Assembly: GCA_017480195.1 (NCBI GenBank)
Contig: JAFVBE010000038.1
Location: 62,001 to 126,000, forward strand
Origin: Lachnospiraceae bacterium
GTDB taxonomy: Bacteria; Bacillota; Clostridia; Lachnospirales; Lachnospiraceae
Direction: 5' to 3'
Length of the DNA stretch: 64,000 bases
Shown here: positions 27,385 through 36,038 of the stretch, one piece after another
Layout: every line of letters starts with the position of its first letter
Position numbering within the stretch: the first letter of the stretch is position 1
Position numbers and translations under genes: made by a program
Notes under the pieces: model-generated
Databases searched by the model: none
What the model was told of the DNA's origin: nothing
Seen by the model: the letters and a program-made list of their open reading frames with translations, nothing else

Positions 27385-27422
27385 TTTATTTACTCCTTCT
27401 AATATTACGCAGTTTGGATATT

Positions 27423-27580
27423 TGTGCATCTATCGCAGGCACGCTCTCGCTAAGATTCGCACGCAGCGGTACTAAGTGTCTTAATCCTGAATAACATATT
27501 AACTCACTTCGCTCGTTATATGTTTTCAGTCTTAATCCACTAAGTACCGGCGGCTCATATTACCTGCTTATAGATGCACA
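27423..27580. repeat. 158-bp imperfect inverted-repeat element between folE and queC
   Basis: Nested complementary arms: TGTGCATCTAT (27423-27433) with ATAGATGCACA (27570-27580), GCAGG (27435) with CCTGC (27563), GGTACTAAGTG (27468-27478) with CACTAAGTACC (27538-27548, one mismatch), and AACATAT with ATATGTT at the centre around CACTTCGCTCG. No open frame and no transposase. It could be a MITE-like insert or a structured RNA between two genes of one operon. See findings. Confidence 0.7.
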
Positions 27581-27620
27581 ATTATCGAAACCGCTTACTT
27601 TGTTGGTAAAACTGACACAA

Positions 27621-28199
27621 CTATTTCAGTAGTAACATCAATCTGTTCTGTAAGGCAGCATCGGTTAAAAATTGTCCACTGAATGTTGTGGTTATTGTCT
27701 TGGAGCTGCGGTTTTTGATGCCTCTTGCGGTCATGCAGCTATGGCAGCCCTCAATTATTACTGCGACATCATCTGAACCTGTTACCTTCTTCATTATATA
27801 GGATATGTCCGTTCCGATTCTTTCCTGAAGCTGTAATCTCTTCGCAACCATATCTGCAATTCTCGCTATCTTGCTTAAACCCAGCACCTTATCCTTAGGA
27901 ATATATGCAACGGATACCTTCATATCATACATAAGCGCAAGATGATGCTCACAATAACTAAATACCTCTATGTCCTTTACAAAGACCATATCCTGTGTAT
28001 CGCTCGCCGGCTTTTCAAATGACTTAGAAAACATCTCCGCTATCTCGTCACTGGTATAATTCATACCGTCGAATACTTCCGCATACATTCTTGCAACTCT
28101 ATCCGGAGTATCCTTAAGACCCTCACGCTCAGGATCATCTCCAAGTGCAACTATTATCCCCCTTACATGTTCTCTTATTGCATCTTTATCTATAGCCAT
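27621..28199 (-). CDS. folE: GTP cyclohydrolase I
   Basis: 192-residue enzyme making 7,8-dihydroneopterin triphosphate, the first precursor of queuosine and folate. Landmarks: [20 protein letters not shown], the zinc site [35 protein letters not shown], and [16 protein letters not shown] with the catalytic and zinc Cys-His. It is 2 bp downstream of queE. Membership of the queD-queE-folE-queC run indicates a role in preQ0 supply. Confidence 0.96.
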   Translation of the reverse strand: MAIDKDAIREHVRGIIVALGDDPEREGLKDTPDRVARMYAEVFDGMNYTSDEIAEMFSKSFEKPASDTQDMVFVKDIEVFSYCEHHLALMYDMKVSVAYIPKDKVLGLSKIARIADMVAKRLQLQERIGTDISYIMKKVTGSDDVAVIIEGCHSCMTARGIKNRSSKTITTTFSGQFLTDAALQNRLMLLLK

Positions 28200-28201
28200 T
28201 A

Positions 28202-28870
28202 TTATACTCCCTTCTTATCCGGATTCCAGATATACTTATGTAACTGTAACTGAATTCTGACTGAATTCATATTATGTTCAAGCATGTATTTTACTATATC
28301 CTCATTACTTATCTTTCCAAATGAAGCACTGATATATACCTGCAACCTCTTGTCCAGATTATATTTATTTATAATTTTATATGTCTTATCCAAATCATTT
28401 TTATCTGATACTACGAATTTTACTGTATCTATATCTCTCAGCAGTTCATAATTACTAAGGCACATCTTTTCTTCCATTCCACTCGCAGGAAGCTTGTAAT
28501 CAACTGTAAATGTAACATTTTCTCCTATGTCTATGAAATCTGATATATCAACCGCACCATTTGTCTCTATCTCAATATTTAACTCCTTATCCTTTGAAAG
28601 CAGTGTTATAAGCCTCTTGATATTCTCCTGAAGCAGAGGTTCACCACCTGTAAGTGTTACATTTTTTACATTCGATGATTTTATGAATTCATATATCTCT
28701 TCTTCACTTAATATCTCGTAAGGAGCGTTCTTCTCATTCGCCCATCTAGTATCACAGTAAGAGCAGTTAAGGTTACAGCCCGCAAATCTTATAAAGCAGG
28801 CAAGTTCACCCGCTCGTCTTGCCTCGCCGTTGATACTTACGAATTTTTCTACCACCTTGTATCTTCCCAT
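28202..28870 (-). CDS. queE: 7-carboxy-7-deazaguanine synthase (radical SAM)
   Basis: Radical-SAM ring-contraction enzyme of queuosine synthesis. 222 residues with substrate-binding start [20 protein letters not shown], the cluster motif [14 protein letters not shown] (CxxxCxxC), and SAM site [11 protein letters not shown]. The short C-terminal part is typical of QueE. It lies between queD and folE on the same strand. Confidence 0.94.
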   Translation of the reverse strand: MGRYKVVEKFVSINGEARRAGELACFIRFAGCNLNCSYCDTRWANEKNAPYEILSEEEIYEFIKSSNVKNVTLTGGEPLLQENIKRLITLLSKDKELNIEIETNGAVDISDFIDIGENVTFTVDYKLPASGMEEKMCLSNYELLRDIDTVKFVVSDKNDLDKTYKIINKYNLDKRLQVYISASFGKISNEDIVKYMLEHNMNSVRIQLQLHKYIWNPDKKGV

Positions 28871-28951
28871 TTTCTATCCTCAATAACTTAGTCGTTTAAA
28901 TTAATCTGATATACTCTAAGCCATATTACATAAATCACTTTACAGTTTTTA

Positions 28952-29380
28952 TTATTTAAAATCTTCTCTGTAGCTTGCGCAGTTGTTCTTTGTCTCATAG
29001 ACTGTTGCTTCTACAACCTGATATCCTTTTTCCTTCATTTTTTCAAAAAAGTATCTTGCAAAGTTCTCTGCTGTCGGTCTCATATCAAGCTCGATTATCC
29101 TAAACTCTTCCTCTCTTAAAGCCTCTAAGGTCTTATCTTTAAGACTTCCCTTTTCAATAATAAGACTATGGTCAAGGCTATCCGTAAGCTCACGTAAATC
29201 TCTCTTTAATTCTGCAAAATCAACGACCATACCTCTCGTCTGTTCTTCATTACTTAGCTCACTGTTGCCGACAATCACCTCGACACTCCAGTGATGTCCA
29301 TGTATATTTGAACACTTGCCATCATAGCCTTTTAAAAAATGTGCGCTGTCAAAGCCTGCACCTGTTTTTAAAGTGTACAT
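28952..29380 (-). CDS. queD: 6-carboxy-5,6,7,8-tetrahydropterin synthase
   Basis: 142-residue PTPS-like enzyme. Zinc histidines in FDSAHFLKGYDGKCSNIHGH (His-Ala-His...His-Gly-His arrangement with the catalytic Cys) and HHWSVEV; the second half shows MVVDFAELKRDLRELTDSLD and DHSLI. It is the first gene of the preQ0 operon behind the preQ1 riboswitch, with AGGAGG 5 nt before the start. Confidence 0.95.
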   Translation of the reverse strand: MYTLKTGAGFDSAHFLKGYDGKCSNIHGHHWSVEVIVGNSELSNEEQTRGMVVDFAELKRDLRELTDSLDHSLIIEKGSLKDKTLEALREEEFRIIELDMRPTAENFARYFFEKMKEKGYQVVEATVYETKNNCASYREDFK

Positions 29381-29407
29381 ATTGTCCTCCTTTTAGATAG
29401 CTACGAT

Positions 29408-29445
29408 AAAATAAAACCATAGATATAACAGGACATCTATGGTTT
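29408..29445 (-). terminator. Terminator of the preQ1 riboswitch leader
   Basis: On the minus strand AAACCATAGAT ... ATCTATGGTTT is a perfect 11-bp stem followed by TATTTTAT. It lies between the preQ1 aptamer and queD. Its loop contains GTCCTG, complementary to CAGGAC at the aptamer 3-prime tail, which suggests the switching contact. Confidence 0.82.
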
Positions 29446-29461
29446 ATTAAATCATATTTTA

Positions 29462-29505
29462 GTCCTGGTTTTGTTTATAGACAGGATGGTACAAACGAAC
29501 TGTCT
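29462..29505 (-). promoter_or_regulatory. preQ1-I (type 2-like) riboswitch aptamer
   Basis: Minus-strand RNA: stem AGACAG...CTGTCT with loop TTCGTTTGTACCATC, then an A-rich tail TATAAACAAAACCAGG. The tail closely matches the Thermoanaerobacter tengcongensis preQ1 aptamer tail (AACAAAACAAGG), and the UCG-led loop is similar. The preQ0-synthesis operon follows. Placement and tail are strong; the pairing was judged by eye only. Confidence 0.72.
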
Positions 29506-29522
29506 TATTCTTTTATTATTAA

Positions 29523-31010
29523 TTATATTCCAAGAAATCTCTTGACCTCATCAAGCATTTCCGACTTCTCACATACTGTATTATGACGGACAGGTGCCGT
29601 TCTTATATCCTCAATAGCCTGTGGAACCTTTACTCCTGACAGACGGTTAAGCTCATCAACCAATTCAAAATCGGTCTTTTTGTCATACTCACTGTCAATC
29701 GCATTCATTACACTTCTTGTGAACTTATAAGGGCTTGCCGTAGAAGCTATTACTGTAGGAGTTTTATCCCCTGTCTCAGCCACATATTTGTCATATACCG
29801 CAGAAGCAACTGCCGTATGAGTATCCATTATATAATTATCACTCTCATATACTTTCTTTATAGTCGCTGCTGTCTCTTCCTCTGAAGCATAGTTACCATA
29901 GAAGTCTAAAAGCTCATTCTTCATATCATCGGTTATAGTGTACTCTCCCTTACCTGTGAGTGCAAGCATAAGTTCCTTATTCTTCGCTGCATCATCGCCT
30001 GCAATCCTATATATAAGTCTCTCAAGGTTGCTTGAGATAAGTATATCCATTGAAGGTGATGATGTAAGTATAAATTCTCTGTTACGATTATAAGTACCTG
30101 TCTTAAAGAAATCATATAACACCTTGTTCTCATTTGAAGCACAGATAAATTTATTTATCGGAAGTCCCATCTGCTTCGCATAATAAGCCGCAAGTATATT
30201 TCCGAAGTTGCCTGTAGGCACTACTACATTAATCTTTTCACCGGACTTGATTTTTCCCTCTGCCACAAGTCTCGTATAAGCATATACATAGTATACCATC
30301 TGTGGAACAAGTCTTCCTATATTGATTGAATTTGCCGATGAGAACTGATATCCCTTATCACTCAGATATTTGTTAAGCGGTACATCGGAAAACATATTCT
30401 TGACACCGGTCTGTGCATCATCAAAATTACCCTTGATTCCGACTACAAATGTATTATCACCCTTCTGTGTAACCATCTGCTTCTCCTGAATAGGACTGAC
30501 ACCATTCTTTGGATAAAATACTATAATCTTTGTACCCGGAACATCCGCAAAACCGGCAAGCGCAGCCTTGCCTGTATCACCGGATGTTGCAGTAAGTATA
30601 ACTATCTCATTGTGTACATTATTCTTCTTAGCAGATGTAGTAAGAAGATAAGGCAGTATGGAAAGCGCCATATCCTTAAACGCTATCGTAGAACCATGAA
30701 AAAGCTCAAGATAATAAGCACCTGCCTTATTTACAAGCGGTGCAATCTCCTTAGTATCAAATTTGTCATCATAAGCGCTGTCGATACAATGTCTTAATTC
30801 TTCCTCGGTGAAGTCCGTAAGCATCAGCTTCATTACATTGTAAGCCACTTCGCGATAATCCATCCTCGCAAGCTCATCAAGCGTTACATTAAAGGCAGGT
30901 ATCCTATCAGGCACAAATAAACCGCCTTCATTAGCAAGTCCCTTTAATATAGCCATAGACGCTGTTGCTGTCTCAGCCGCATTTCTTGTACTTCTATATA
31001 TAACTTCCAT
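29523..31010 (-). CDS. thrC: Threonine synthase
   Basis: PLP enzyme of 495 residues converting O-phosphohomoserine to threonine. MEVIYRSTRNAAETATASMA and ILKGLANEGGLFVPDRIPAF form the N-terminal Thr_synth_N domain. The PLP lysine is in LFHGSTIAFKDMALSILPYL, ATSGDTGKAALAGF follows, and PTGNFGNILAAYYAKQMGLP is the phosphate loop. The length fits the longer bacterial and yeast-type class. It is alone on its transcript, with a structured inverted repeat around its promoter region. Confidence 0.96.
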   Translation of the reverse strand: MEVIYRSTRNAAETATASMAILKGLANEGGLFVPDRIPAFNVTLDELARMDYREVAYNVMKLMLTDFTEEELRHCIDSAYDDKFDTKEIAPLVNKAGAYYLELFHGSTIAFKDMALSILPYLLTTSAKKNNVHNEIVILTATSGDTGKAALAGFADVPGTKIIVFYPKNGVSPIQEKQMVTQKGDNTFVVGIKGNFDDAQTGVKNMFSDVPLNKYLSDKGYQFSSANSINIGRLVPQMVYYVYAYTRLVAEGKIKSGEKINVVVPTGNFGNILAAYYAKQMGLPINKFICASNENKVLYDFFKTGTYNRNREFILTSSPSMDILISSNLERLIYRIAGDDAAKNKELMLALTGKGEYTITDDMKNELLDFYGNYASEEETAATIKKVYESDNYIMDTHTAVASAVYDKYVAETGDKTPTVIASTASPYKFTRSVMNAIDSEYDKKTDFELVDELNRLSGVKVPQAIEDIRTAPVRHNTVCEKSEMLDEVKRFLGI

Positions 31011-31046
31011 AACAAATCTCCTTGTATAAAAATAATATTCTAAGCA

Positions 31047-31133
31047 TCATTTCATAATATCGCCCGACCGCCATCATTATAAAACTCATTGTGTTATCAA
31101 TTTGCGCTATATGAAATAATAACACACTGAACT
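31047..31133 (-). promoter_or_regulatory. thrC leader and promoter region with inverted repeats
   Basis: The 280 bp upstream of thrC hold no gene. A TATAAT (-10 type, minus strand, 31076-31081) lies inside a loop bounded by ATTTCATAATATCGC and GCGCTATATGAAAT arms. A second, overlapping pair GTGTTAT / ATAACAC is visible nearby. The arrangement suggests an operator or attenuator. No T-box or known riboswitch motif was found. Confidence 0.35.
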
Positions 31134-31240
31134 CTTAAAGACAAGAAAAACATCTCACAACATCCATTATCTGCTGTCACATCGACTATCCAATGCGCTC
31201 ATGCAATCACAACGCCCGCTTAACATCCTCATCATACAAA

Positions 31241-31271
31241 AAAGAAAGATGAAACATGTTCATCTTTCTTT
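31241..31271 (-). terminator. Intrinsic terminator of the 3D-domain gene
   Basis: AAAGAAAGATGAA-ACATG-TTCATCTTTCTTT is a perfect 13-bp stem. On the minus strand it is followed by a TTTTTTG tract. It lies 20 bp after the stop of the 3D-domain gene. Confidence 0.88.
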
Positions 31272-31290
31272 AAATTAAATAAATTAATTA

Positions 31291-32112
31291 TTATTGTACA
31301 AAATATACTGAACTGTACTGCTTTCCAAATGCAAGCGCCTCTTCATGTGTATTGAAGAAAATATCTATGTGGTTTCCCTTTATGGCTCCACCTACATCCT
31401 CTACTGTATATATCTGTCCATTAATCATAAGCTTTGTACCAAATGGATATCTTGAGGTATCTGCTGCTATCGTTCTTCCTGCAACAGCTGTCACTCCGCT
31501 TGATGTTATAGGATTGCTTGGATTGCTCCACTTACCACAGCATATTGCACAAGGACAATAACCGGTCAAAGTAAACTCTCCAATGTATGAGTAGCTTCCA
31601 TCTGCATCTGCGTAAGTAATCTCCGTAATCGGTGTGTAGGTTGAAGCTGCAGTAACAGTCTGTGCTTGCTGTGTCTCACCAACATAATTCGGATCATATA
31701 CATTAGACACTATAGTTTCAGATTGAGTTGCAGTAAATGCAGCCAACGCCGCCTGATCCTTCTTATCCTGGCTTCTTGCTGCAAGTATATCATCAACCTG
31801 CTTCTCAGTTTTTTCAAGCTGGGCTAATTCTTCTGTCTCATAGGTCACATTCTGCATTTCAACATATGTGATTCCCTTCTCTGAAAAAGTATTACCGGCA
31901 AATGCTTCCTTACCACTTGACACATCGGATAAGGATAATACTATTCCCACTGACTGATGTGATTTGTTAATTCTCGATTCTAAAGTAACAGCAGATATAA
32001 TACAAAGCAGTGCCACAACTATTACCGCACCTACAGCTCTGTAATACTTACCGGCATATTCTTTGGTAGCGCTCATTATTTTTTCTTTAGTTTCACCAAA
32101 GTTATTTTTCAT
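31291..32112 (-). CDS. Secreted 3D-domain protein (YabE/Sps/RpfB-like cell-wall protein)
   Basis: 273 residues: cytoplasmic start, one membrane helix at about 28-48 (AVGAVIVVALLCIISAVTL), a coiled Glu/Gln-rich spacer (about 85-125), and a C-terminal 3D domain. The 3D core is FTLTGYCPCAICCGKWSNP, then TIAADTSRYPFGTKLMINGQ, and the triple-Asp part VEDVGGAIKGNHIDIFF. The Asp residues form the lytic transglycosylase active site of MltA-like double-psi barrels. It probably remodels peptidoglycan. There is no G5 or SLT domain. Confidence 0.9.
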   Translation of the reverse strand: MKNNFGETKEKIMSATKEYAGKYYRAVGAVIVVALLCIISAVTLESRINKSHQSVGIVLSLSDVSSGKEAFAGNTFSEKGITYVEMQNVTYETEELAQLEKTEKQVDDILAARSQDKKDQAALAAFTATQSETIVSNVYDPNYVGETQQAQTVTAASTYTPITEITYADADGSYSYIGEFTLTGYCPCAICCGKWSNPSNPITSSGVTAVAGRTIAADTSRYPFGTKLMINGQIYTVEDVGGAIKGNHIDIFFNTHEEALAFGKQYSSVYFVQ

Positions 32113-32399
32113 AGTCTCACCTCTGTGTGAATTTTCTTTCTCAAAAATGTTACAAAAAAGTTACATCTCACACATAAACAGATTATAAAACAACAAACCC
32201 TTACGGTCAAGCATTTTTAACTCAATTTAGTAACATTCAACAAAACCACAATATTATTTTGTTGATTAATTACAATTTATATATTACAATTACATAAAAG
32301 CATTACAAAATCATAAGCTAAGTAAACATCTATAATTATTTATCCAAACAATGCAACGACATATATTTATGTTAGCAATATAAACTAAGGAGAAAAATC
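32113..32399. promoter_or_regulatory. Divergent intergenic region
   Basis: 287 bp of AT-rich sequence between the divergent 3D-domain and AP2-like genes. It must carry both promoters. GTGTGAG/CTCACAC-type half-sites occur near 32110 and 32168. No aptamer, terminator or open frame was recognised. Confidence 0.3.
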
Positions 32400-33191
32400 A
32401 TGTCAACAAAAACCGGTGTCTATGCAACGAAGAAGAAAAATGGCGAAGTATACTACAGAGCCTCCCTTACATATAAGAAAAAACACATAAGTCTGGGAAG
32501 CTTCGACCTTGAGACCGACGCCAATCAGGCATATAACGAAGCAAAGTCATTAATTGAAAATAGCGATATCATTATCGACAGCTATAGTGACACCATGAAG
32601 CTTCCATTTGATAAATTCGTCATCATATTAAACTTTCGTGATAACAATATATATTTTTCCACTCCTATATATATATATCGGAATTTTTTTGAATATTATC
32701 TAACTAAAGATACAATATTAAAGTTTGACCGCGATGATTTGTTCTTCTATGCCTCTCACAAGATTCAGCAAAAGGGCGGCTATTTGTTCGTAAGCGACTA
32801 TGGAAGCCAGTACAAAATCCTTGCCCGCTATGGTATCAAGCCATTTGCGGTATACGGTCGCGACTATGATATGATAAATGGTGATAAGTATGATTTCAGA
32901 TATTCCAACATAAGATTAATCAATAACTACACCGGAGTCTTGGTCGAAGAAAAGAACGGCAAGCCCGTATACACTGCCGTCATTCATAAAATCGGCAATC
33001 ACATAATCGGAAGATACGATACCGAAGAAGATGCCGCAATAGCATATAACAAAGCAGTCGATATTCTACATAATAATGGAATACAGAAGAATTATACCAA
33101 GAATTATATTATATCTCTTAAAAGTGAAGAGTATCAGAAGAAATATGAAAATGTTGTTATATCAAATAAGATATATGAAATAAAGGCTTAG
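32400..33191 (+). CDS. Protein with two AP2-like domains flanking a degenerate HNH-like core
   Basis: 263 residues, cytoplasmic. Two AP2/ERF-like DNA-binding repeats: residues 5-52 (TGVYATKKKNGEVYYRASLT, then LGSFDLETDANQAYNEAKSL) and about 180-228 (TGVLVEEKNGKPVYTAVIHK, then GRYDTEEDAAIAYNKAVDIL). Between them the segment INGDKYDFRYSNIRLINN resembles the end of phage HNH nucleases (DGDKLDNRxENLR). The catalytic His pair is missing, so the nuclease is probably dead. It may be a homing-endonuclease relic reused as a regulator. AAGGAG precedes the ATG, and a strong terminator follows. Target DNA unknown. Confidence 0.6.
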   Translation: MSTKTGVYATKKKNGEVYYRASLTYKKKHISLGSFDLETDANQAYNEAKSLIENSDIIIDSYSDTMKLPFDKFVIILNFRDNNIYFSTPIYIYRNFFEYYLTKDTILKFDRDDLFFYASHKIQQKGGYLFVSDYGSQYKILARYGIKPFAVYGRDYDMINGDKYDFRYSNIRLINNYTGVLVEEKNGKPVYTAVIHKIGNHIIGRYDTEEDAAIAYNKAVDILHNNGIQKNYTKNYIISLKSEEYQKKYENVVISNKIYEIKA

Positions 33192-33200
33192 CAAGCAGAT

Positions 33201-33265
33201 ATCACACGCTATTATGCATCCCTCGTAAAATATTCTGACGAGGCTGATTATAGCGTGTGATTTTT
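33201..33265 (+). terminator. Two-tier hairpin terminator after AP2-like gene
   Basis: ATCACACGCTAT (33201-33212) pairs with ATAGCGTGTGAT (33250-33261), with an inner stem CTCGT/ACGAG, followed by TTTTTAC on the plus strand. It lies between convergent genes and may also help stop tspO transcription. Confidence 0.85.
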
Positions 33266-33266
33266 A

Positions 33267-33737
33267 CTAATTCAACAGGAAAAATCCAAGATTAAGATAT
33301 CCTGCAAATGTCGTCCATATAAGATAAGGTATCATAAGATATGAAGCAGTCTTGTCTATAGGATTAAATTGCATAATGGTTTTAATAATCAATGCCCACA
33401 TTGCCATAAGCCATGCAAATGCGAATAACCGCCAGCCAAAATTAAAAAATATGATTGACCAGCCAAAGTTAAAGAAAAGCTGCAGCAAATATGTACTTAT
33501 TGCTTTTTGTACACTCTCCGTTTCTGTGCCCTGTCTTACTATCAGATATGACGCAACTCCCATTAATATATAAAGTATTGTCCATACTACAGGGAAAAGC
33601 CATGCAGATGGGGCAAGCGGAGGTTTATTAAGCGTCTGAAATTCTTCCATTGCATTTCCCGAAAGAAATCCCGATACAATACCAACAGCAAGAGGTATCG
33701 CAAGACAGATAATTAATTCCTTGATATTTTTCTTCAT
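33267..33737 (-). CDS. tspO: TspO/MBR-family tryptophan-rich sensory protein
   Basis: 156-residue, five-helix membrane protein. Landmarks: LNKPPLAPSAWLFPVVWTIL, YILMGVASYLIV, FFNFGWSIIFFNFGWRLFAF, and LIWTTFAGYLNLGFFLLN. The W-x-P-x...W and YLN motifs are family hallmarks. Members bind porphyrins and other hydrophobic ligands. The start at 33737 (MKKNIKE) is preferred over the TTG two codons upstream. No functional neighbours were seen. Confidence 0.92.
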   Translation of the reverse strand: MKKNIKELIICLAIPLAVGIVSGFLSGNAMEEFQTLNKPPLAPSAWLFPVVWTILYILMGVASYLIVRQGTETESVQKAISTYLLQLFFNFGWSIIFFNFGWRLFAFAWLMAMWALIIKTIMQFNPIDKTASYLMIPYLIWTTFAGYLNLGFFLLN

Positions 33738-33890
33738 AATCAACTTCCATATTTTATATTATTATAAATTATGAAGGAAATATATTATTTATAACTTAAT
33801 TAAAATAAAAACAGATTTTTATTAAAGCTAAAAAACATGCATATAATTAACATCTGTATGTTCTTCATAATAATATATTAACCTGTAATA

Positions 33891-34847
33891 TTAATTATCA
33901 TGTTCTTTTCTTAGTACTGTTATCATACCCTCAAGCTCCTCGTAGGTTTCAACCGTATTAATCCTTGCGCGAAGCTTGGCTGAGTCCTTCATCCCCTGCG
34001 TGTACCAAGCGACATGCTTTCTCATCTCGTGAATACCGGTGAATTCCCCCTTATACTCTATCATAAGTCTCGCATGCCTTAGCATCATATCGCAGATTTC
34101 ATCTACGGACGGTCTTATCGGTACTTCTCCTGTAGCAAGATATTCTTTTATCTCTTTAAACAACCATGGATTTCCCTTGGCTGCCCGTCCTATCATAACG
34201 CTATCACAGCCCGTTTGTTCTTTTATCCTTACTACATCCTCGCCCGAAGCTATATCTCCATTGCCGATAACAGGTACACTTACTGCATCCTTTACTTCTT
34301 TTATTATGCTCCAGTCTGCTTTACCTCTGTAATACTGCTCCCTCGTTCTTCCGTGAACAGCTATCGCCGAGACTCCTGCTGCCTCTGCAATCTTCGCAAC
34401 CTCAGGCGCATTGATAGTGTCTTCACTAAAGCCGGCTCTTATTTTAATGGTTATCGGAAGTGTGCAAAGGTTCACAAGCTCATTTACAATCTCGCCGATA
34501 AGCTCAGGATTTTTCATAAGTGCTGAGCCCTCGCCGTTATTTACAATCTTCGGTACGGGGCAGCCCATATTCACATCAATAAACGCAAAGCCTCTATCCT
34601 CGATTCTTTTTGCCTGCTCTGCCATAAGCTTTGGCTCACTGCCGAATATCTGAACTCCGACAGGCTTCTCCCTGTCATCCGTCATAAGAAGCGGCTCAGT
34701 ATTCTTATTATTATAATACATACCTTTAGCACTTATCATTTCCGTGTACACAATATCACATCCTTGCTCTTTGCAGAGCAAACGAAATGGCAGGTCACAT
34801 ACACCTGCCATTGGTGCCAATATTATCTTGTCAGTAAAGTCAATCAT
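33891..34847 (-). CDS. dusB: tRNA-dihydrouridine synthase DusB
   Basis: FMN-dependent reduction of tRNA uridine. 318 residues: IILAPMAGVCDLPFRLLCKE at the start, FAFIDVNMGCPVPKIVNNGE with the catalytic Cys, AVHGRTREQYYRGKADWSII, and VIGNGDIASGEDVV. The GxAxGNPWLFKEI segment places it in the DusB group. It is the last gene of the lysine-riboswitch operon, 79 bp after coaX. Confidence 0.95.
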   Translation of the reverse strand: MIDFTDKIILAPMAGVCDLPFRLLCKEQGCDIVYTEMISAKGMYYNNKNTEPLLMTDDREKPVGVQIFGSEPKLMAEQAKRIEDRGFAFIDVNMGCPVPKIVNNGEGSALMKNPELIGEIVNELVNLCTLPITIKIRAGFSEDTINAPEVAKIAEAAGVSAIAVHGRTREQYYRGKADWSIIKEVKDAVSVPVIGNGDIASGEDVVRIKEQTGCDSVMIGRAAKGNPWLFKEIKEYLATGEVPIRPSVDEICDMMLRHARLMIEYKGEFTGIHEMRKHVAWYTQGMKDSAKLRARINTVETYEELEGMITVLRKEHDN

Positions 34848-34925
34848 AATATTCTCTCATTCTTTAATCTATCCTAACACATTAATATTGATAGATTATA
34901 CTGTCATCTTAAATATCACTGTAAT

Positions 34926-35690
34926 TTATTGTTTATCATAAATAAGCTTCAAGCCCTTCAAAGTAAGATTCGCATCATAAATATCTATCGACTTGGTGTT
35001 ATCAGATATAAGCTTACCAAGTCCGCCGGTTGCAACAACCTTGATGTCCTTTACTCCTGACTCTTCTTTCATCCTCTTTATTATATATTCCGTACTTCCA
35101 AGATATCCGAAGAATACACCCGCCTGCATACTGGTTACGGTATCTCTTGCTAAGATGGTGTCAGGCTTTGTGATCTCTATCTCAGGAAGCTTCGCAGTCC
35201 CCTGCCAGAGTGCACTTGCTCCAAGTCTGATACCGGGCGAGGTTACACCTGAATTAAAATTGCCTCCCTCAAGCACCAAATCATATGTTGTCGCCGTACC
35301 GAAGTCTACAACTATGACAGGTCCTCCATACAAATCATATGCAGCCACCGCATCTACAAGTCTGTCTGAGCCAAGTGCTCTCGGATTAGGAATTGTGATA
35401 TTGATTCCTGTCTTTATACCCGGCGCAACTATGATTGGATTTACATGTAAATACTTTATAATTCCGCTTGTTAATGAGTGCATAACATTAGGAACAACCG
35501 ATGATATGATAACCGCATCTATATCATCATCCTTCATATTTCTTACACTTAACCAATCGCAGAAGAACATTCCGTACTCATCAGAAGTTCTTGCTATCCC
35601 TGTCGTCATACGAAATGTGTACTTCAAATCCTTATCATCAAATAAACCAACCGTTATATTTGTATTTCCTACATCAATTGCAAATAACAT
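34926..35690 (-). CDS. coaX: Type III pantothenate kinase
   Basis: First step of CoA synthesis. 254 residues of the ASKHA fold: [20 protein letters not shown] (ATP-binding DxGNT), [43 protein letters not shown], and [11 protein letters not shown]. All CoaX signatures are present and the length is normal. It lies between the DUF6145 gene and dusB; CoA synthesis has no direct link to the upstream dap genes. Confidence 0.95.
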   Translation of the reverse strand: MLFAIDVGNTNITVGLFDDKDLKYTFRMTTGIARTSDEYGMFFCDWLSVRNMKDDDIDAVIISSVVPNVMHSLTSGIIKYLHVNPIIVAPGIKTGINITIPNPRALGSDRLVDAVAAYDLYGGPVIVVDFGTATTYDLVLEGGNFNSGVTSPGIRLGASALWQGTAKLPEIEITKPDTILARDTVTSMQAGVFFGYLGSTEYIIKRMKEESGVKDIKVVATGGLGKLISDNTKSIDIYDANLTLKGLKLIYDKQ

Positions 35691-35710
35691 ATAGTCTCCT
35701 TTTGTAATTA

Positions 35711-36025
35711 TTAAAAGAACGCATCGAAATACTGCTCAAGCTGTTCAAATAATTCCTTCTTTTCCTCCTGAATCTGCTTAACCTTAAGTACGCTTCCTAT
35801 ATCGTCATATAGTAAATCTTCTTCCGCAGCATCAGTTATAATATTCAGATTGCCGTCCTTATCAAACATAAGCGTGATAATCCCACCTATATCCTCTGTA
35901 AATAAGACGCACATTATCTTAAGTTCGTCTTTTACAGCCTGTGGCAGTCCGTTGAAATCTTCATTTAGATAATATTTCTGTGCATACTTCGATGAGCTGC
36001 ACAGCACAATCTCGTCCTGATACAT
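35711..36025 (-). CDS. DUF6145-like small cytosolic protein
   Basis: 104 residues, acidic, no signal peptide or membrane helix. It opens [20 protein letters not shown], then a strand-rich middle ([20 protein letters not shown]) and a helical acidic C-terminus ([19 protein letters not shown]). I believe this is the Lachnospiraceae family DUF6145. Function unknown. It lies 13 bp after dapB and 20 bp before coaX, so it travels in the lysine operon. Confidence 0.65.
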   Translation of the reverse strand: MYQDEIVLCSSSKYAQKYYLNEDFNGLPQAVKDELKIMCVLFTEDIGGIITLMFDKDGNLNIITDAAEEDLLYDDIGSVLKVKQIQEEKKELFEQLEQYFDAFF

Positions 36026-36038
36026 ATTATCCTCTTTC

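Noticed and set aside
31011..31290. Threonine T-box before thrC
   Set aside because: No GGTGG-x-ACCGCG-like core or specifier loop is present. Only inverted repeats and a -10-like element are seen.
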